Source: Planomonospora sp. ID67723 | GTDB lineage: Bacteria; Actinomycetota; Actinomycetes; Streptosporangiales; Streptosporangiaceae | Direction: 5' to 3' | Length of the DNA stretch: 64,000 nucleotides | Assembly (NCBI RefSeq): GCF_015711605.1 | Contig: NZ_JABTEZ010000001.1 | Coordinates: 1,330,001 to 1,394,000 of the forward strand | In this document: positions 43,594-52,536 of the stretch, in pieces | How positions within the stretch are numbered: the stretch's first letter is position 1 | How the letters are laid out: every line of letters begins with the position of its first letter | Notes under the pieces: generated by a model | Databases searched by the model: none | What the model saw: the letters and a program-made list of their open reading frames with translations, nothing else | What the model was told of the DNA's origin: nothing | Program-made: the position numbers and the translations under genes

Positions 43594-44436
43594 CTAACGG
43601 CCGGCAGGTGAACCGTCCGGCCGGATCGTGATCCATGGGCCTGCGTAGCTGGTGGTTTGCGCGTTGAGGATGACCTCGGCGGCGCCGTCGCGAAACGGCA
43701 GGACACTGCGGAACCTTTTCCCGAGCGGGATCCGCCAGGCACCGGTGCCGTCGATCAGCCCGTAGGAGTACGGGGAGCCCTCCTGCGACTCCACCCAGGC
43801 CAAGTCCAGATCCTGGGCGGTGTACGGTGCCTGGTCGTAGGAGCCGCCCAGCGAGTAGTCGAGGAGCCGGTGAGGGTCGCCCTCGCCGCCGTTCTTCTCG
43901 CGCAGTGCGGCGATCTCGTCGGTCTCGAATGCGGTGACGTAGGCGTGCAACCGGGAGATCTCCCCGTCCAGCCACTCGGTGAAGGTGCCGATCTCCTCCT
44001 GCGGCATGCCGCGCTCGACCAGCCAGACGACCGGCTCGCCGCCGCCGGCCGCCGGTCCGAACGAGTAGCCCTCGATCTCGGACAGGTCGTATCCGGCGAA
44101 GAAGGCGTGCCGGCAGAGGGTCGGCCGGTCGTCGGCGGGTTCGGGCCACACGTCCTCGGGGTCGGGCAGGTCGACCGAGAGGCGCGCCATCGCCTCCGGC
44201 GGGAGGAAGGAGATCCCGTTCCTGTCGTAGTAGCCGAACCCGATGACCGGATATCCCACCTCGGAGACGAACGCCCGGTAGTCGGCGGGGAGGAGGTGAT
44301 CCATGCCGGCTCCGCGCGGATGCTCGGCGGAGCGGGCGTAGCGGAGTTGTTCCGGGGCGAAGTGCAGTCCCCAGTCGAGCTCGCGGTCGCGGAGCGTCTT
44401 TTCGAAGGCCCGCCACCGGCCGATGACATCGATCAC
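43594..44436 (-). CDS. SMI1/KNR4 (SUKH)-like protein inside the inserted element
   Basis: 280 residues. LPADYRAFVSEVGYPVIGFGYYDRNGISFLPPEAMARL resembles the SUKH-fold pattern of SMI1/KNR4 proteins, several of which are immunity proteins against contact-dependent toxins. The C-terminus (YSYGLIDGTGAWRIPLGKRFRSVLPFRDGAAEVIL) looks like a WG-type repeat. Acidic overall, no membrane segment. It lies wholly between the terminal inverted repeats and faces opposite to the glycan operon, so it is a passenger rather than a glycan gene. The family call is tentative. Confidence 0.6.
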   Translation of the reverse strand: MIDVIGRWRAFEKTLRDRELDWGLHFAPEQLRYARSAEHPRGAGMDHLLPADYRAFVSEVGYPVIGFGYYDRNGISFLPPEAMARLSVDLPDPEDVWPEPADDRPTLCRHAFFAGYDLSEIEGYSFGPAAGGGEPVVWLVERGMPQEEIGTFTEWLDGEISRLHAYVTAFETDEIAALREKNGGEGDPHRLLDYSLGGSYDQAPYTAQDLDLAWVESQEGSPYSYGLIDGTGAWRIPLGKRFRSVLPFRDGAAEVILNAQTTSYAGPWITIRPDGSPAGR

Positions 44437-44573
44437 GTTCTCAGCGTAGTTTTCGAGCGGCGAGCTGGTCGAACCAGCGTTGGGAGATTCACAGGACAGG
44501 CCTTAGCCCGGCGGGGCCTGCCCGGTCCCGGCGCGCCGTACGTCGCCCGGCCGCGGACGGCAGGACAGCCGAA

Positions 44574-44605
44574 GACGCCCGGCGGGGAGAACCCCGCCGG
44601 GCGTC
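44574..44605 (-). terminator. Terminator of the fibrinogen-domain gene
   Basis: Perfect 14-bp stem, GACGCCCGGCGGGG and its complement, with the tetraloop AGAA, 44 nt beyond the stop of the minus-strand gene. Confidence 0.7.
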
Positions 44606-44648
44606 CGGTCCGGTCGGCCGCCGTCCTGCCGGGAAGCGGCCGTCCGGC

Positions 44649-47510
44649 TCAGTTCGGCGTCGCGGTGACGGTCATCGCGAAGCTGAGGTCGGCGCTCCAC
44701 CGGTCGTACTGGTGCATCTCCACGGCGATCGTGTTGGTCCCGGCGACCAGGACGCCGGCCGGAACGGTCAGCCGGACCGGCGTGCGCTCCTGGGCGTTGG
44801 TGGAGTAGCCGGTCAGGGCGGTCGTGTCGTGGGCGATCGGGCCGGCGGGGAGGTTCTCCCTGCCGACTTCCGTGCCGTTGACGTAGACCACGGCGCCGTC
44901 GTCGCGGATCAGGTCGATCAGCAGGCTCTTGTGGGCGGCCGGGTCGGCGACCTTGAGCGCGGTCCGGAAGTAGGCGGTCACGTGCCGGGGCGTCGTGCCC
45001 GCGGGCAGCAGCGTCGCCTCGTCGCCGTCCCCGTAGCCGAACTCGCCGGGGCCCGAGGCCCAGGACGAGTCGTCGAAGGCCGGGGCGGTCCAGGAGGCGC
45101 CCAGGTCGACGCCGTCGTAGCGCCACTTCCAGGTCGCGCTCCTGGCCAGCAGGACGACCGGGTCACCGGAGCCGCCGGGGCCCTCCAGCCTGAGCGCGGT
45201 GGTGCTCGCCGAGCGGTTGCCCGCCGCGTCCACGGCCCGCACCCAGTACTTGTGGGCGCCCGAGGCGGTCGCGTCGGTGTAGGAGGTGCCGCCCGTCGTG
45301 GCGATCACACGGTCGTCGCGGAGCACCTCGTAGGAGAGCGAGCCGGAGTTGTCGCTCGCGGCGCTCCAGGCGAGCTGGTTGCCGGCCGCGGTGCCGGTCG
45401 AGCGGAGACCCGACGGGGCGGAGGGCGCCTTGGCGTCGGTGGCGCACAGCCGGCCGAAGCCGCCCAGCCACTGGTAGGAGCCGGTCGCGCTGTCCCAGGA
45501 GCCGCGGTTCATGTCACCGCCGAACCACAGGCAGCCGTTGTCGTCCGTGGTCAGAGCCCAGGGGCCGTCGCCGCGGCGCGAGTCGATCGACGGTGCGAAG
45601 TTCGGCAGGTACTTTCCGGTCTTCGCATCCCAGGCGCCGATCCAGTTGATCTGGTGCGCGTTCGACCAGCCGGTGGTGTTGTCCCAACTGGAGGCCCCGT
45701 TGAAGACGAACTCCGGGCAGTGGCAGGAGCCGTAGATGACGCCGTCCTTGACGATGGACGCCTGCAGGTCGCCTCCGCCCCTGGTGATGTGGCCGGTGAC
45801 CTTGGTCAGGTCGTCTCGGGTGTAGAGCTGGAAGTCGTGCTGGGAGCCGCCCATCCAGACGCGGTCGCCCACCTCGGCGACGGTCTGGCGGTAGTCGCGG
45901 TTGGCGGTGGCGGTGCTCGGCTTCCAGTCGCCCATACCGGGGACCAGGGCGGCCGGGGTGGAGGTGCCGACCACGGCGAAGCTGTTGGCGGGCTTGTCGT
46001 TCACCTTCTCGAAGAAACCGCCGAAGTAGACGCGGTCGCCCTTCTCGCTCACGTCCAGATCGACCACGGGCTGGTCGAAGTGCGGCGTCCACTTCTCGTC
46101 GGGACGCCCGTCGGAGACGCGCACGCGGGCGGCGGCGACGGCCCAGACCTTCGAGGAGAGCGGGCTGCCGCCGGCGACGTGGTTGAAGGCGCCGCCCACG
46201 TACAGCCAGTCGTCCTGCACGTCGAGAGCCTTGACCTTGACGGCGAGGCCGCTCGCACGGGTGAAGGTCGTCCGCCAGCCGGGCACGACCTTGCCGGTCG
46301 CGGGGTCGAGCGCGGCCATTCCCGCGGTGTTCGGCTCCCCGTTGACGCCGGTGAACTCGCCCGCGATGACGATCTTGTCGCCCAGCGGCTGGATGTCCCA
46401 CACCTGACCGTTGAGGACGGGCAGGAACGAGGAGCGCCACTCGCCGCTGTCGGCGTCGAAGGCGGCCAGGTACGGCTGCTCCTTCTTCGCGCCCGCGGCG
46501 CCCTGCTGGACGTACCGGAACCTGCCGCCCACATAGACGGTGTCACCCAGCACGCCGAGCGCCTGGACCTCGAGGAACTCCTCGCCGACGCCGCTGCCCA
46601 TCACGCCGGTCACGCCCCAGGGCAGGGGGGTGGTCGCGTTGGAGACCAGCGGGGTCACCGTGGAGGCGGGGGTGCCCGCGTCGGGGACGGCGTCGTACGA
46701 GGCGCTGGTGATCTTCGGCCGGATGAAGACCTGGGTGAACGGGATCGGGTTCCCCTCGGAGCCCTTCTGCCAGAGGTAGCTCGTGCCGCTGCTGGAGCCG
46801 CCGGTCTGCCCGGCCCCGTAGCTGAAGCCCTTCTCCCAGCCGTGGCCCTGCCACTCGTAGGTGAAGACGCGGCGCGATCCGCTGTTGTTGTTCCAGTCGC
46901 GGGTGCTGCCGCCGGCGTAGGCGGTCCCGTCCACGACGACGGAGGAGAGCGGGTGGGAGGGATTGGCGTCGAAGGTCCAGGACCAGTCGTCGCGGTCCTT
47001 GAACTTCCAGCGCATCTCCTGCCAGGAGGTGCCGGTGGCGTCGGCCGCGCGGCGGAGCCGTACCCCGTCCGGGAGCGCGTCCACGCGGGTGCCGTTCAGC
47101 AGGGCGTTGACGGTGTCGCCGCCGAGGGCGGCGGGCGCGAACGCGCCGGTGCCCGAGGGGGTGTTCCGGACGTTGCCGGGGGTGCGCTGGCCGGGATGGT
47201 AGAACGTCCAGCCCTCACGGCCCCGGCCGATGAGGACCCAGCCGCCGCCGTCGGTCGTCATGTCGCAGTAGAACTGCTGCGGGGCGACGAGCATGGGTGT
47301 CTGCAGCCAGTAGACGCCGTCGGCGCTGGCCGGATGGCTCTGCTTGATGGCCCAGCAGGACGGCGCGGCCTTGGCGGACGCGGTGCCGTCGGGGGCCGGT
47401 GCGGCCTGTATGACATGGGCGGACGCCTGCGGCCCGCCGACGGCGACGCCCGCGCCGCCGAGCAGGCCGGACAGCGCCAGGGCTGTCACGGCACGACGAA
47501 GAGATGACAT
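44649..47510 (-). CDS. Secreted mosaic protein: fibrinogen-like domain, beta-propeller, Fn3 and C-terminal beta domain
   Basis: 953 residues from ATG 47510. Signal peptide 1-32. About 50-280 is fibrinogen-like: SCWAIKQSHPASADGVYWLQ and YCDMTTDGGGWVLIGRG open it, WQEMRWKFKDRDDWSWTF follows. About 290-690 has propeller-like repeats (LGVLGDTVYVGGRFRYV, LGDKIVIAGEFTGVNGEP, VQDDWLYVGGAFNHVAGG, KGDRVYFGGFFEKVND). About 695-785 is Fn3-type (APSAPSGLRSTGTAAGNQLAWSAASDNSG), and a C-terminal jelly-roll-like domain ends AVEMHQYDRWSADLSFAMTV. No sortase or GW anchor is seen. Fibrinogen-like domains bind acetylated sugars in animals, so a glycan-binding role on the secreted polymer is a reasonable inference. 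Confidence 0.85.
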   Translation of the reverse strand: MSSLRRAVTALALSGLLGGAGVAVGGPQASAHVIQAAPAPDGTASAKAAPSCWAIKQSHPASADGVYWLQTPMLVAPQQFYCDMTTDGGGWVLIGRGREGWTFYHPGQRTPGNVRNTPSGTGAFAPAALGGDTVNALLNGTRVDALPDGVRLRRAADATGTSWQEMRWKFKDRDDWSWTFDANPSHPLSSVVVDGTAYAGGSTRDWNNNSGSRRVFTYEWQGHGWEKGFSYGAGQTGGSSSGTSYLWQKGSEGNPIPFTQVFIRPKITSASYDAVPDAGTPASTVTPLVSNATTPLPWGVTGVMGSGVGEEFLEVQALGVLGDTVYVGGRFRYVQQGAAGAKKEQPYLAAFDADSGEWRSSFLPVLNGQVWDIQPLGDKIVIAGEFTGVNGEPNTAGMAALDPATGKVVPGWRTTFTRASGLAVKVKALDVQDDWLYVGGAFNHVAGGSPLSSKVWAVAAARVRVSDGRPDEKWTPHFDQPVVDLDVSEKGDRVYFGGFFEKVNDKPANSFAVVGTSTPAALVPGMGDWKPSTATANRDYRQTVAEVGDRVWMGGSQHDFQLYTRDDLTKVTGHITRGGGDLQASIVKDGVIYGSCHCPEFVFNGASSWDNTTGWSNAHQINWIGAWDAKTGKYLPNFAPSIDSRRGDGPWALTTDDNGCLWFGGDMNRGSWDSATGSYQWLGGFGRLCATDAKAPSAPSGLRSTGTAAGNQLAWSAASDNSGSLSYEVLRDDRVIATTGGTSYTDATASGAHKYWVRAVDAAGNRSASTTALRLEGPGGSGDPVVLLARSATWKWRYDGVDLGASWTAPAFDDSSWASGPGEFGYGDGDEATLLPAGTTPRHVTAYFRTALKVADPAAHKSLLIDLIRDDGAVVYVNGTEVGRENLPAGPIAHDTTALTGYSTNAQERTPVRLTVPAGVLVAGTNTIAVEMHQYDRWSADLSFAMTVTATPN

Positions 47511-47669
47511 GTGCTCCCCCCCGGGATCTTGGATGTGCAAGGTAGTTGCCCGGACAGAAGCCGATGACGGGCGTAGGGCCCCCCAGAGCCAATCTGGACG
47601 GCAAAATATCGTGTTTCGGACGGAACGGTCAAACAGGAAAGAATGCTTATCGGATCAGTTGATGTCCGT

Positions 47670-48569
47670 TCAGGGACCCCAGGGGAAAGTCCGGCCGAGA
47701 AGCCGGAAAAGTTCCTCGTTGTGCGGCCGGTAGAACTCCGTCAGCTCCGCCGCCGTCTCCGGGTTCATCGGGGGCGCGGGCAGGTAGTTGTGCCGGTCGG
47801 CGACCGGAAGCTCCCACTCGGGAAGGCCGAGGAATCGGACCACCTCGGCGAATGTCTCCTTTTCGTTGCGATAGAGGTCCTCGGCCGCGATGATCAGGAT
47901 GTTCTCCCGCGGGAACAGCTTCAGCCAGCGCTCCACCTGGGGAAGGTAGACGCCCCGGTCGCGGTAGGAGTGGAAGTCGTGCGCCCGGCTGTAGTAATAG
48001 GGGTCGGCCGCCATCCGCTCGGCCTCGCCCCGCAGCCGCTCGGGCTCGGCGGCGAGCGCCTCCTCGAAGCTCAGCGTCTCCGTTCCCGCGTCCACCCGCT
48101 CCCAGTAGTGCGAGTAGGCGCGCCTGACCGGGTTCCGGAGCGAGAAGATGATCTTCACGTCGGGCATGCGTTCGAGGACCCGCTCGGCCACCGGCGGGTA
48201 GTACATGTAGTAGGGGCAGGCCTCGCCGGTCAGCGGGCGGACGCCGTACTTCTCCTCCAGCCGGTCCAGCCGCCGCTCGGTGGCGAAGTGGGACCGGTAC
48301 CACGCGTCGCCCCTGGCGTAGTTGACGTAGAAGTACCAGGGGCTCTTGATCTCCCGCGACTCCGGATACATCGGCATGACCAGCGGGTGCTGGACCAGGT
48401 AGTTCCACAGGGACGTGGTTCCGCCGCGCTTGGAGCCGACGATCAGGAAGTCGGGCAGGTGCCGCCGGTCGGCGGTGCGCACCGCGTACGCGCGCGTCGC
48501 GGCGTTCACGGCGTCCTTCACCCACCGGGGGGAGCGGTCCTTCATCCGGGCGGCGAGGCTCCGGCTCAT
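47670..48569 (-). CDS. PAPS-dependent carbohydrate sulfotransferase
   Basis: 299 residues. The 5'-phosphosulfate loop is IVGSKRGGTTSLW (residues 43-55) and the 3'-phosphate motif is FSLRNPVRRAYSHYW (142-156), both intact. Architecture as in heparan/NodH-type sulfotransferases. It is the last gene of the GT2-Wzy-Wzx-sulfotransferase run (13 nt after the flippase), so the exported glycan or its lipid-linked precursor is a plausible sulfate acceptor. No PAPS-synthesis genes are in the window. Confidence 0.88.
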   Translation of the reverse strand: MSRSLAARMKDRSPRWVKDAVNAATRAYAVRTADRRHLPDFLIVGSKRGGTTSLWNYLVQHPLVMPMYPESREIKSPWYFYVNYARGDAWYRSHFATERRLDRLEEKYGVRPLTGEACPYYMYYPPVAERVLERMPDVKIIFSLRNPVRRAYSHYWERVDAGTETLSFEEALAAEPERLRGEAERMAADPYYYSRAHDFHSYRDRGVYLPQVERWLKLFPRENILIIAAEDLYRNEKETFAEVVRFLGLPEWELPVADRHNYLPAPPMNPETAAELTEFYRPHNEELFRLLGRTFPWGP

Positions 48570-48582
48570 TGGGTTTCCTCCT

Positions 48583-50196
48583 TCAGCGCCGTCGAACGGT
48601 CTCGACGAGCAGGTCCATGTGCAGGTCCCGGCGTCCCCGCCACAGGACCAGGCCGTATCCCGCGCAGGCGACGGCCAGGTATCCGGCGAACGCCGAAGCG
48701 GTGGGCTCGGCGACGAGGCGCGCCAGCACGCCGGCGCCGCCGAACCAGAACAGCGCCCAGAGCCCGGGGCGGGCCAGGCCGCGCAGGCCCAGCCGCAGGC
48801 CGAGTCCGTAGCGGACCTGGAGGGCGGCGGCCACGGTGTCGACCAGTTCGGCGGCGGCCCAGGCGAGCGCGGCCCCGACGATGCCCAGACGCGGCACCAG
48901 GACCAGGTTGAGCGCCACGTTGACCGCGAGCGCGGCGACCTTGTTGCCGAGCGCCCACGAGCTCTTGCCCCCCATGAGCAGGACGGTCTGCACGTTGCCG
49001 GCCGCCATCACGACCAGCATCGAGCCGGCGAGGATCGCCAGGGCCGTCGCGCCCCCGGCGAACCCGGGGCCGAAGAGCGTGAGCACGAACGGGCCGAAGC
49101 AGGCGAGCGCCAGGTAGAGCGGCCAGGAGGCGATCATCACCCAGCCGGTCGCCACGGTGTTCAGCCGTTCGGCCTCGCCGTGCTCCCTCCTGGCCAGCAG
49201 GGCCGCGATCTGCGGTGCGACCGCGATCCGGGTGGCGGCCAGCACGAGCGTCCCCGTCGTGATGAACCGGCTGGCGGTGGCGTAGATCCCGGCCTCGTGG
49301 TTGGAGACCAGCGCGCCGACGATGAGCACGTCGAGCCAGACGATGAGGATCTCGATCGTCGCGGCGACCCCGCGGGCCCCGGAGAAGAGCCAGAACTCCC
49401 GGACCGCCCGCGGGTCCCGTCCGCCGCCGGCCCCCGCCCGCCGGATCATCCGCCAGAGCAGTACGGCGGCCGCCGCGAAGGTCAGCGCGACCGGGGCCGA
49501 CCAGGCGAGCACCACGGCTCCGGAGCCGAGGCCGAGCCCGACGGCGGCCACCGCGAGCAGTGGGCGGGCGGCGGGCATGGCGACGCTGACGGCGGTGTGG
49601 GCGGTCAGGTCGCCCAGCCCGCGCATGCCGGACAGGAGCACCATCCGGGCGGCCGAGACGGCGAGGAAGGGCGCGGCGATCCTCAGGAAGAGGGTGGCCT
49701 GGTCGAGGTGGGCGGGATCGGCGAAGAGGGAGGCGACCCAGGGCGCGCAGGCGTACAGGGCCGCCGCCGCGACCGCACTCGCGGCCAGGACGGGGACGAG
49801 TGCCGCGACGGTCACCCGCCGCAGGTCCGACATCCGCCCCAACGCCTTCAGCCGGGCGGCGGAACGCACCAGCCCGGTGTCCGCGCCCAGCTCCGTGACC
49901 TCACTGAGGATCATGAACAGGGCCGCCACGATGAAGAAGACGCCCGCCTCCGCGGGACCGAGCAGCCGCGCCACCACGACGGTCATCAGGAAGCCGGTCG
50001 CCGCCGAGACGACGGAGCCCAGCAGGGTGACGAGGCCGCCCCTGGCGAGATTCCTGAGCTCCCTGCGGTCCCCGGCGCCGGGGTTCCCGGCGGCTGCCGG
50101 GTCCGCGGCGTCGTCGGTGCTCACGGCGTCGTCGGTGGTCGCGGCGTCGTCGAGGTTCCCGCCGCGGTCGAGGTCTTCCGCGTCCCGGGCGGTCAT
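48583..50196 (-). CDS. Wzx-type polysaccharide flippase (MOP superfamily)
   Basis: 537 residues from ATG 50196, overlapping the Wzy-like stop by 4 nt. After an acidic, low-complexity N-terminus (DDAATTDDAVSTDDAADPAAAG), twelve to fourteen hydrophobic segments follow, starting LARGGLVTLLGSVVSAATGFLMTVVVARLLGPAEAGVFF, the family start. It moves undecaprenyl-linked repeat units across the membrane. The acidic N-terminal tail is unusual and may be regulatory. Confidence 0.88.
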   Translation of the reverse strand: MTARDAEDLDRGGNLDDAATTDDAVSTDDAADPAAAGNPGAGDRRELRNLARGGLVTLLGSVVSAATGFLMTVVVARLLGPAEAGVFFIVAALFMILSEVTELGADTGLVRSAARLKALGRMSDLRRVTVAALVPVLAASAVAAAALYACAPWVASLFADPAHLDQATLFLRIAAPFLAVSAARMVLLSGMRGLGDLTAHTAVSVAMPAARPLLAVAAVGLGLGSGAVVLAWSAPVALTFAAAAVLLWRMIRRAGAGGGRDPRAVREFWLFSGARGVAATIEILIVWLDVLIVGALVSNHEAGIYATASRFITTGTLVLAATRIAVAPQIAALLARREHGEAERLNTVATGWVMIASWPLYLALACFGPFVLTLFGPGFAGGATALAILAGSMLVVMAAGNVQTVLLMGGKSSWALGNKVAALAVNVALNLVLVPRLGIVGAALAWAAAELVDTVAAALQVRYGLGLRLGLRGLARPGLWALFWFGGAGVLARLVAEPTASAFAGYLAVACAGYGLVLWRGRRDLHMDLLVETVRRR

Positions 50197-51482
50197 GCCC
50201 CCGCCTCCGGCGGATCCTGGCTCCGCAGGTCCCTCAGGTGCCGCAGACCGAGCGCGGCGGCCGTGAAGATGACGACGAGCTGGGTGCTGTCGAGCCCGTA
50301 GTAGAACATCATGAAAACCGCCATGACGGGCACGACGTGCAGCCAGACCAGGTCCAGCGGGAGGGTCCTGGTCCGCCAGGCGAGACCGGCGAGGAAGAGC
50401 GTGAACAGCAGGAGGGCGGGGAAGCCGAACGAGAACATGATGTTCCAGAACTGGCCCTGGGTGCCGACCGAGACCCCGATGGTGGCCGAGGGGCGCGGGG
50501 CGCCGTACCCCAGGACCGGCGACTCCAGGGTGCGCAGGAACGCCTCCAGGTAGATGCCCACCCGGTCGTCGTTGGAGCCGCTCACCGAGGTCCGCGAGGT
50601 GATGCCGTCGGCGACCCCGGTCAGGTAGGCCACGACCGCGCCGACCACCATGGCGCCGACCACGGCGACCAGGCCCTTGACGTGCCCCTTGGCCGCGTAG
50701 CGCAGCGCTCCGTAGACGAGGGCGAAGCCCACGGCCAGCAGCATGCCCCGGTTGAGGGTGGCGAAGGCCGGCACCAGGGAGGCCGTGGCGAGCAGGGCCA
50801 GCAGCACGCCCTGCCGCACCGTCCCCCGGATCCGCATGAACAGCAGGACCATCGGGAGCAGCAGTGCGTAGTGGCTGCCCCAGGCGTTGGTGTAGGGGAA
50901 GGGGGCGCTGGGCCGCACGAACGGCTCCGCGGCTCCCCACGGGTGCTGCACCTCGGCGAACTTGGGATGGATGAGCTCTCCCACGAGCTCGTTGGCGGCG
51001 ATCGACGGGGGCATCAGCCGCTCCATGGGCGTGGTGATCGAACCCTCGGGGAACAGAACGCCCAGATAGCCGCCGATGACCACCCAGATCCAGAAGGCCA
51101 CGAGGAACTCGACCGCCCTGCCGACGGGCAGGCTCCTGGACGAGCAGTTGTAGACGTAGACGAAGATCACCGTGGCGCTGCCGTACGCGGTCAGCCTGAA
51201 GAGCAGCCCGACCAGGCGGGGCACGCTGTCGAGCTGGGTCCCCGCCACGACCATCGCCAGCAGGAAGAGCAGCCAGATCCCGAAGCCTCTGGGCACGACC
51301 ACGCGCCCCCGTCGCACCAGGTTCGCCACCATGGGAAGGGCGAAGATCAGGCCGGCGAACGGAGCGAGGCCGAGCACCCACCACAGGGGATAGAACACGA
51401 ACACGGCACGGAGCGGCCAGACCGGCAGCTCGCGCGCCGGGCGGTCGACGGGTCTGGAACGATCCGGTGCCATGCTCGTCAC
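50193..51482 (-). CDS. Wzy-type polymerase / O-antigen-ligase-like protein
   Basis: 429 residues from GTG 51482; ATG 51473 is possible. About eleven membrane helices with a large external loop, which contains PYTNAWGSHYALLLPMVLLFMRIRG, then ATLNRGMLLAVGFALVYGALRY and GSNDDRVGIYLEAFLRTLESPVLGYGAPRPS, typical of the Wzy_C / O-antigen ligase family. It joins flipped repeat units at the outer face. Located between the GT2 (6 nt gap) and Wzx genes. Confidence 0.86.
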   Translation of the reverse strand: MTSMAPDRSRPVDRPARELPVWPLRAVFVFYPLWWVLGLAPFAGLIFALPMVANLVRRGRVVVPRGFGIWLLFLLAMVVAGTQLDSVPRLVGLLFRLTAYGSATVIFVYVYNCSSRSLPVGRAVEFLVAFWIWVVIGGYLGVLFPEGSITTPMERLMPPSIAANELVGELIHPKFAEVQHPWGAAEPFVRPSAPFPYTNAWGSHYALLLPMVLLFMRIRGTVRQGVLLALLATASLVPAFATLNRGMLLAVGFALVYGALRYAAKGHVKGLVAVVGAMVVGAVVAYLTGVADGITSRTSVSGSNDDRVGIYLEAFLRTLESPVLGYGAPRPSATIGVSVGTQGQFWNIMFSFGFPALLLFTLFLAGLAWRTRTLPLDLVWLHVVPVMAVFMMFYYGLDSTQLVVIFTAAALGLRHLRDLRSQDPPEAGA

Positions 51483-51488
51483 GGCGGG

Positions 51489-52382
51489 TCAGATCCCCCG
51501 GCCGCGCGCGTTGAGGAGGGACAGGACGCGCTGCCCGCCGACCAGCCGGGCCGCGACCAGCAGGGCCAGATACGCACGGCGCTCGCGCCAGTTGTGCCCG
51601 AGCGACCGCCGGGCCCAGCGCCTCGCCTCGGCGTGCTGCCCGGCGGCGGCGCGGTAGAAGGCGATCTGCCCCTCGATCCTGGCGATCCCGTGCGGTTCGG
51701 TGCCGAACTCGGGGTGCTTGGCCAGCAGGTGGGTGAGCGCGTCGGCGATCATCGGGAAGCGGCGGGCGAAGAAGGAGCCCTGCCAGTTGATGGCCACCAG
51801 CGGCTGCCGCACGCAGTGGATCGGTCCCAGCTTCGCGATGCGCAGCAGCAGGTCGTAGTCCTCGGCGTAGCTGCCGGGCAGGTCCTCGTCGACGGGGCCG
51901 ACGACCTCGGTCAGCACCCCGCGGTCGATGATCAGCGTCGAGCCGTTCAGCGCGAACACCCGGTCCCTGAGCAGGTCGCGGTGGGTGACCGGGAGCTCGG
52001 GACCGGGACGGGAGCTGGCCGTGCCACGGCAGCGGATCTCAATGCCAGTCCCGGCGGCTATGCCGCCCGAGGAGGCCAGGAGCTCCACCTGCGCGCGGAG
52101 CTTGCCGGGCAGCCACTCGTCGTCGTCGTCGCAGAACGCGACGTAGTGGGTCCGGGCGGCGGCGATTCCGGTGTTCCGGGAGCCCGCCAGTCCGGGGGTG
52201 CGGGTGTTCACCGTGATCTCCAGGCTCCGGCCCGGGCCCCGCTCGACGTCGAGTCCGGCCGGGTCCGACTGGTCGAAGACGACGATCACGCGGATCTCGC
52301 CGGGGTACTCCTGGCCGAGGATGGCCGTGACCGCCCGGTGCAGGAGTTCGGGGCGGTCGCGGGTGGCCACCACCACCGTCAC
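51489..52382 (-). CDS. GT2-family glycosyltransferase
   Basis: 297 residues from GTG 52382. GT-A features: VVVATRDRPELLHRAVTAILGQEYPG, the VAFCDDDDEW metal motif (D85-D88) and SYAEDYDLLLRIAKLG. The C-terminal 80 residues form a helical extension. Upstream in the same frame the codons spell YTHPTPLPS, the usual lead-in to a GT2 first strand, but I see no ATG/GTG/TTG in that stretch, so the true start may be non-canonical or the 5' end altered. It heads the minus-strand glycan operon. Confidence 0.86.
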   Translation of the reverse strand: MTVVVATRDRPELLHRAVTAILGQEYPGEIRVIVVFDQSDPAGLDVERGPGRSLEITVNTRTPGLAGSRNTGIAAARTHYVAFCDDDDEWLPGKLRAQVELLASSGGIAAGTGIEIRCRGTASSRPGPELPVTHRDLLRDRVFALNGSTLIIDRGVLTEVVGPVDEDLPGSYAEDYDLLLRIAKLGPIHCVRQPLVAINWQGSFFARRFPMIADALTHLLAKHPEFGTEPHGIARIEGQIAFYRAAAGQHAEARRWARRSLGHNWRERRAYLALLVAARLVGGQRVLSLLNARGRGI

Positions 52383-52536
52383 GGAAGGCAGGGGGGTTGG
52401 ATGGGTATACAGCTTTTCATCCCTTCTGTGACGTATGGCCCCTCTAGGCTAGGCTCGCGCCAGAGTAGATGTCCCATTTCGGGGGGAAGTGACTGATTTT
52501 CTCGCCCCGATGACTCCAGTGATAGGTGGTTCATCA

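Larger units (their letters stand above)
43402..44503. mobile_element. Decayed insertion element with intact terminal inverted repeats and a passenger gene
   Basis: Left end AAGCCTGTCCTGTGAATCT (43402-43420) and right end AGATTCACAGGACAGGCCT (44485-44503) are inverted repeats with 18 of 19 matching bases. A TA dinucleotide flanks each side (43400-43401, 44504-44505), consistent with a 2-bp target duplication as in IS630/mariner and some IS5-group elements. The interior holds a small transposase relic and a complete minus-strand SMI1/KNR4-like gene. Removing the element restores CTAG, with TAG as the stop of the Alg13-like gene. Confidence 0.78.
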
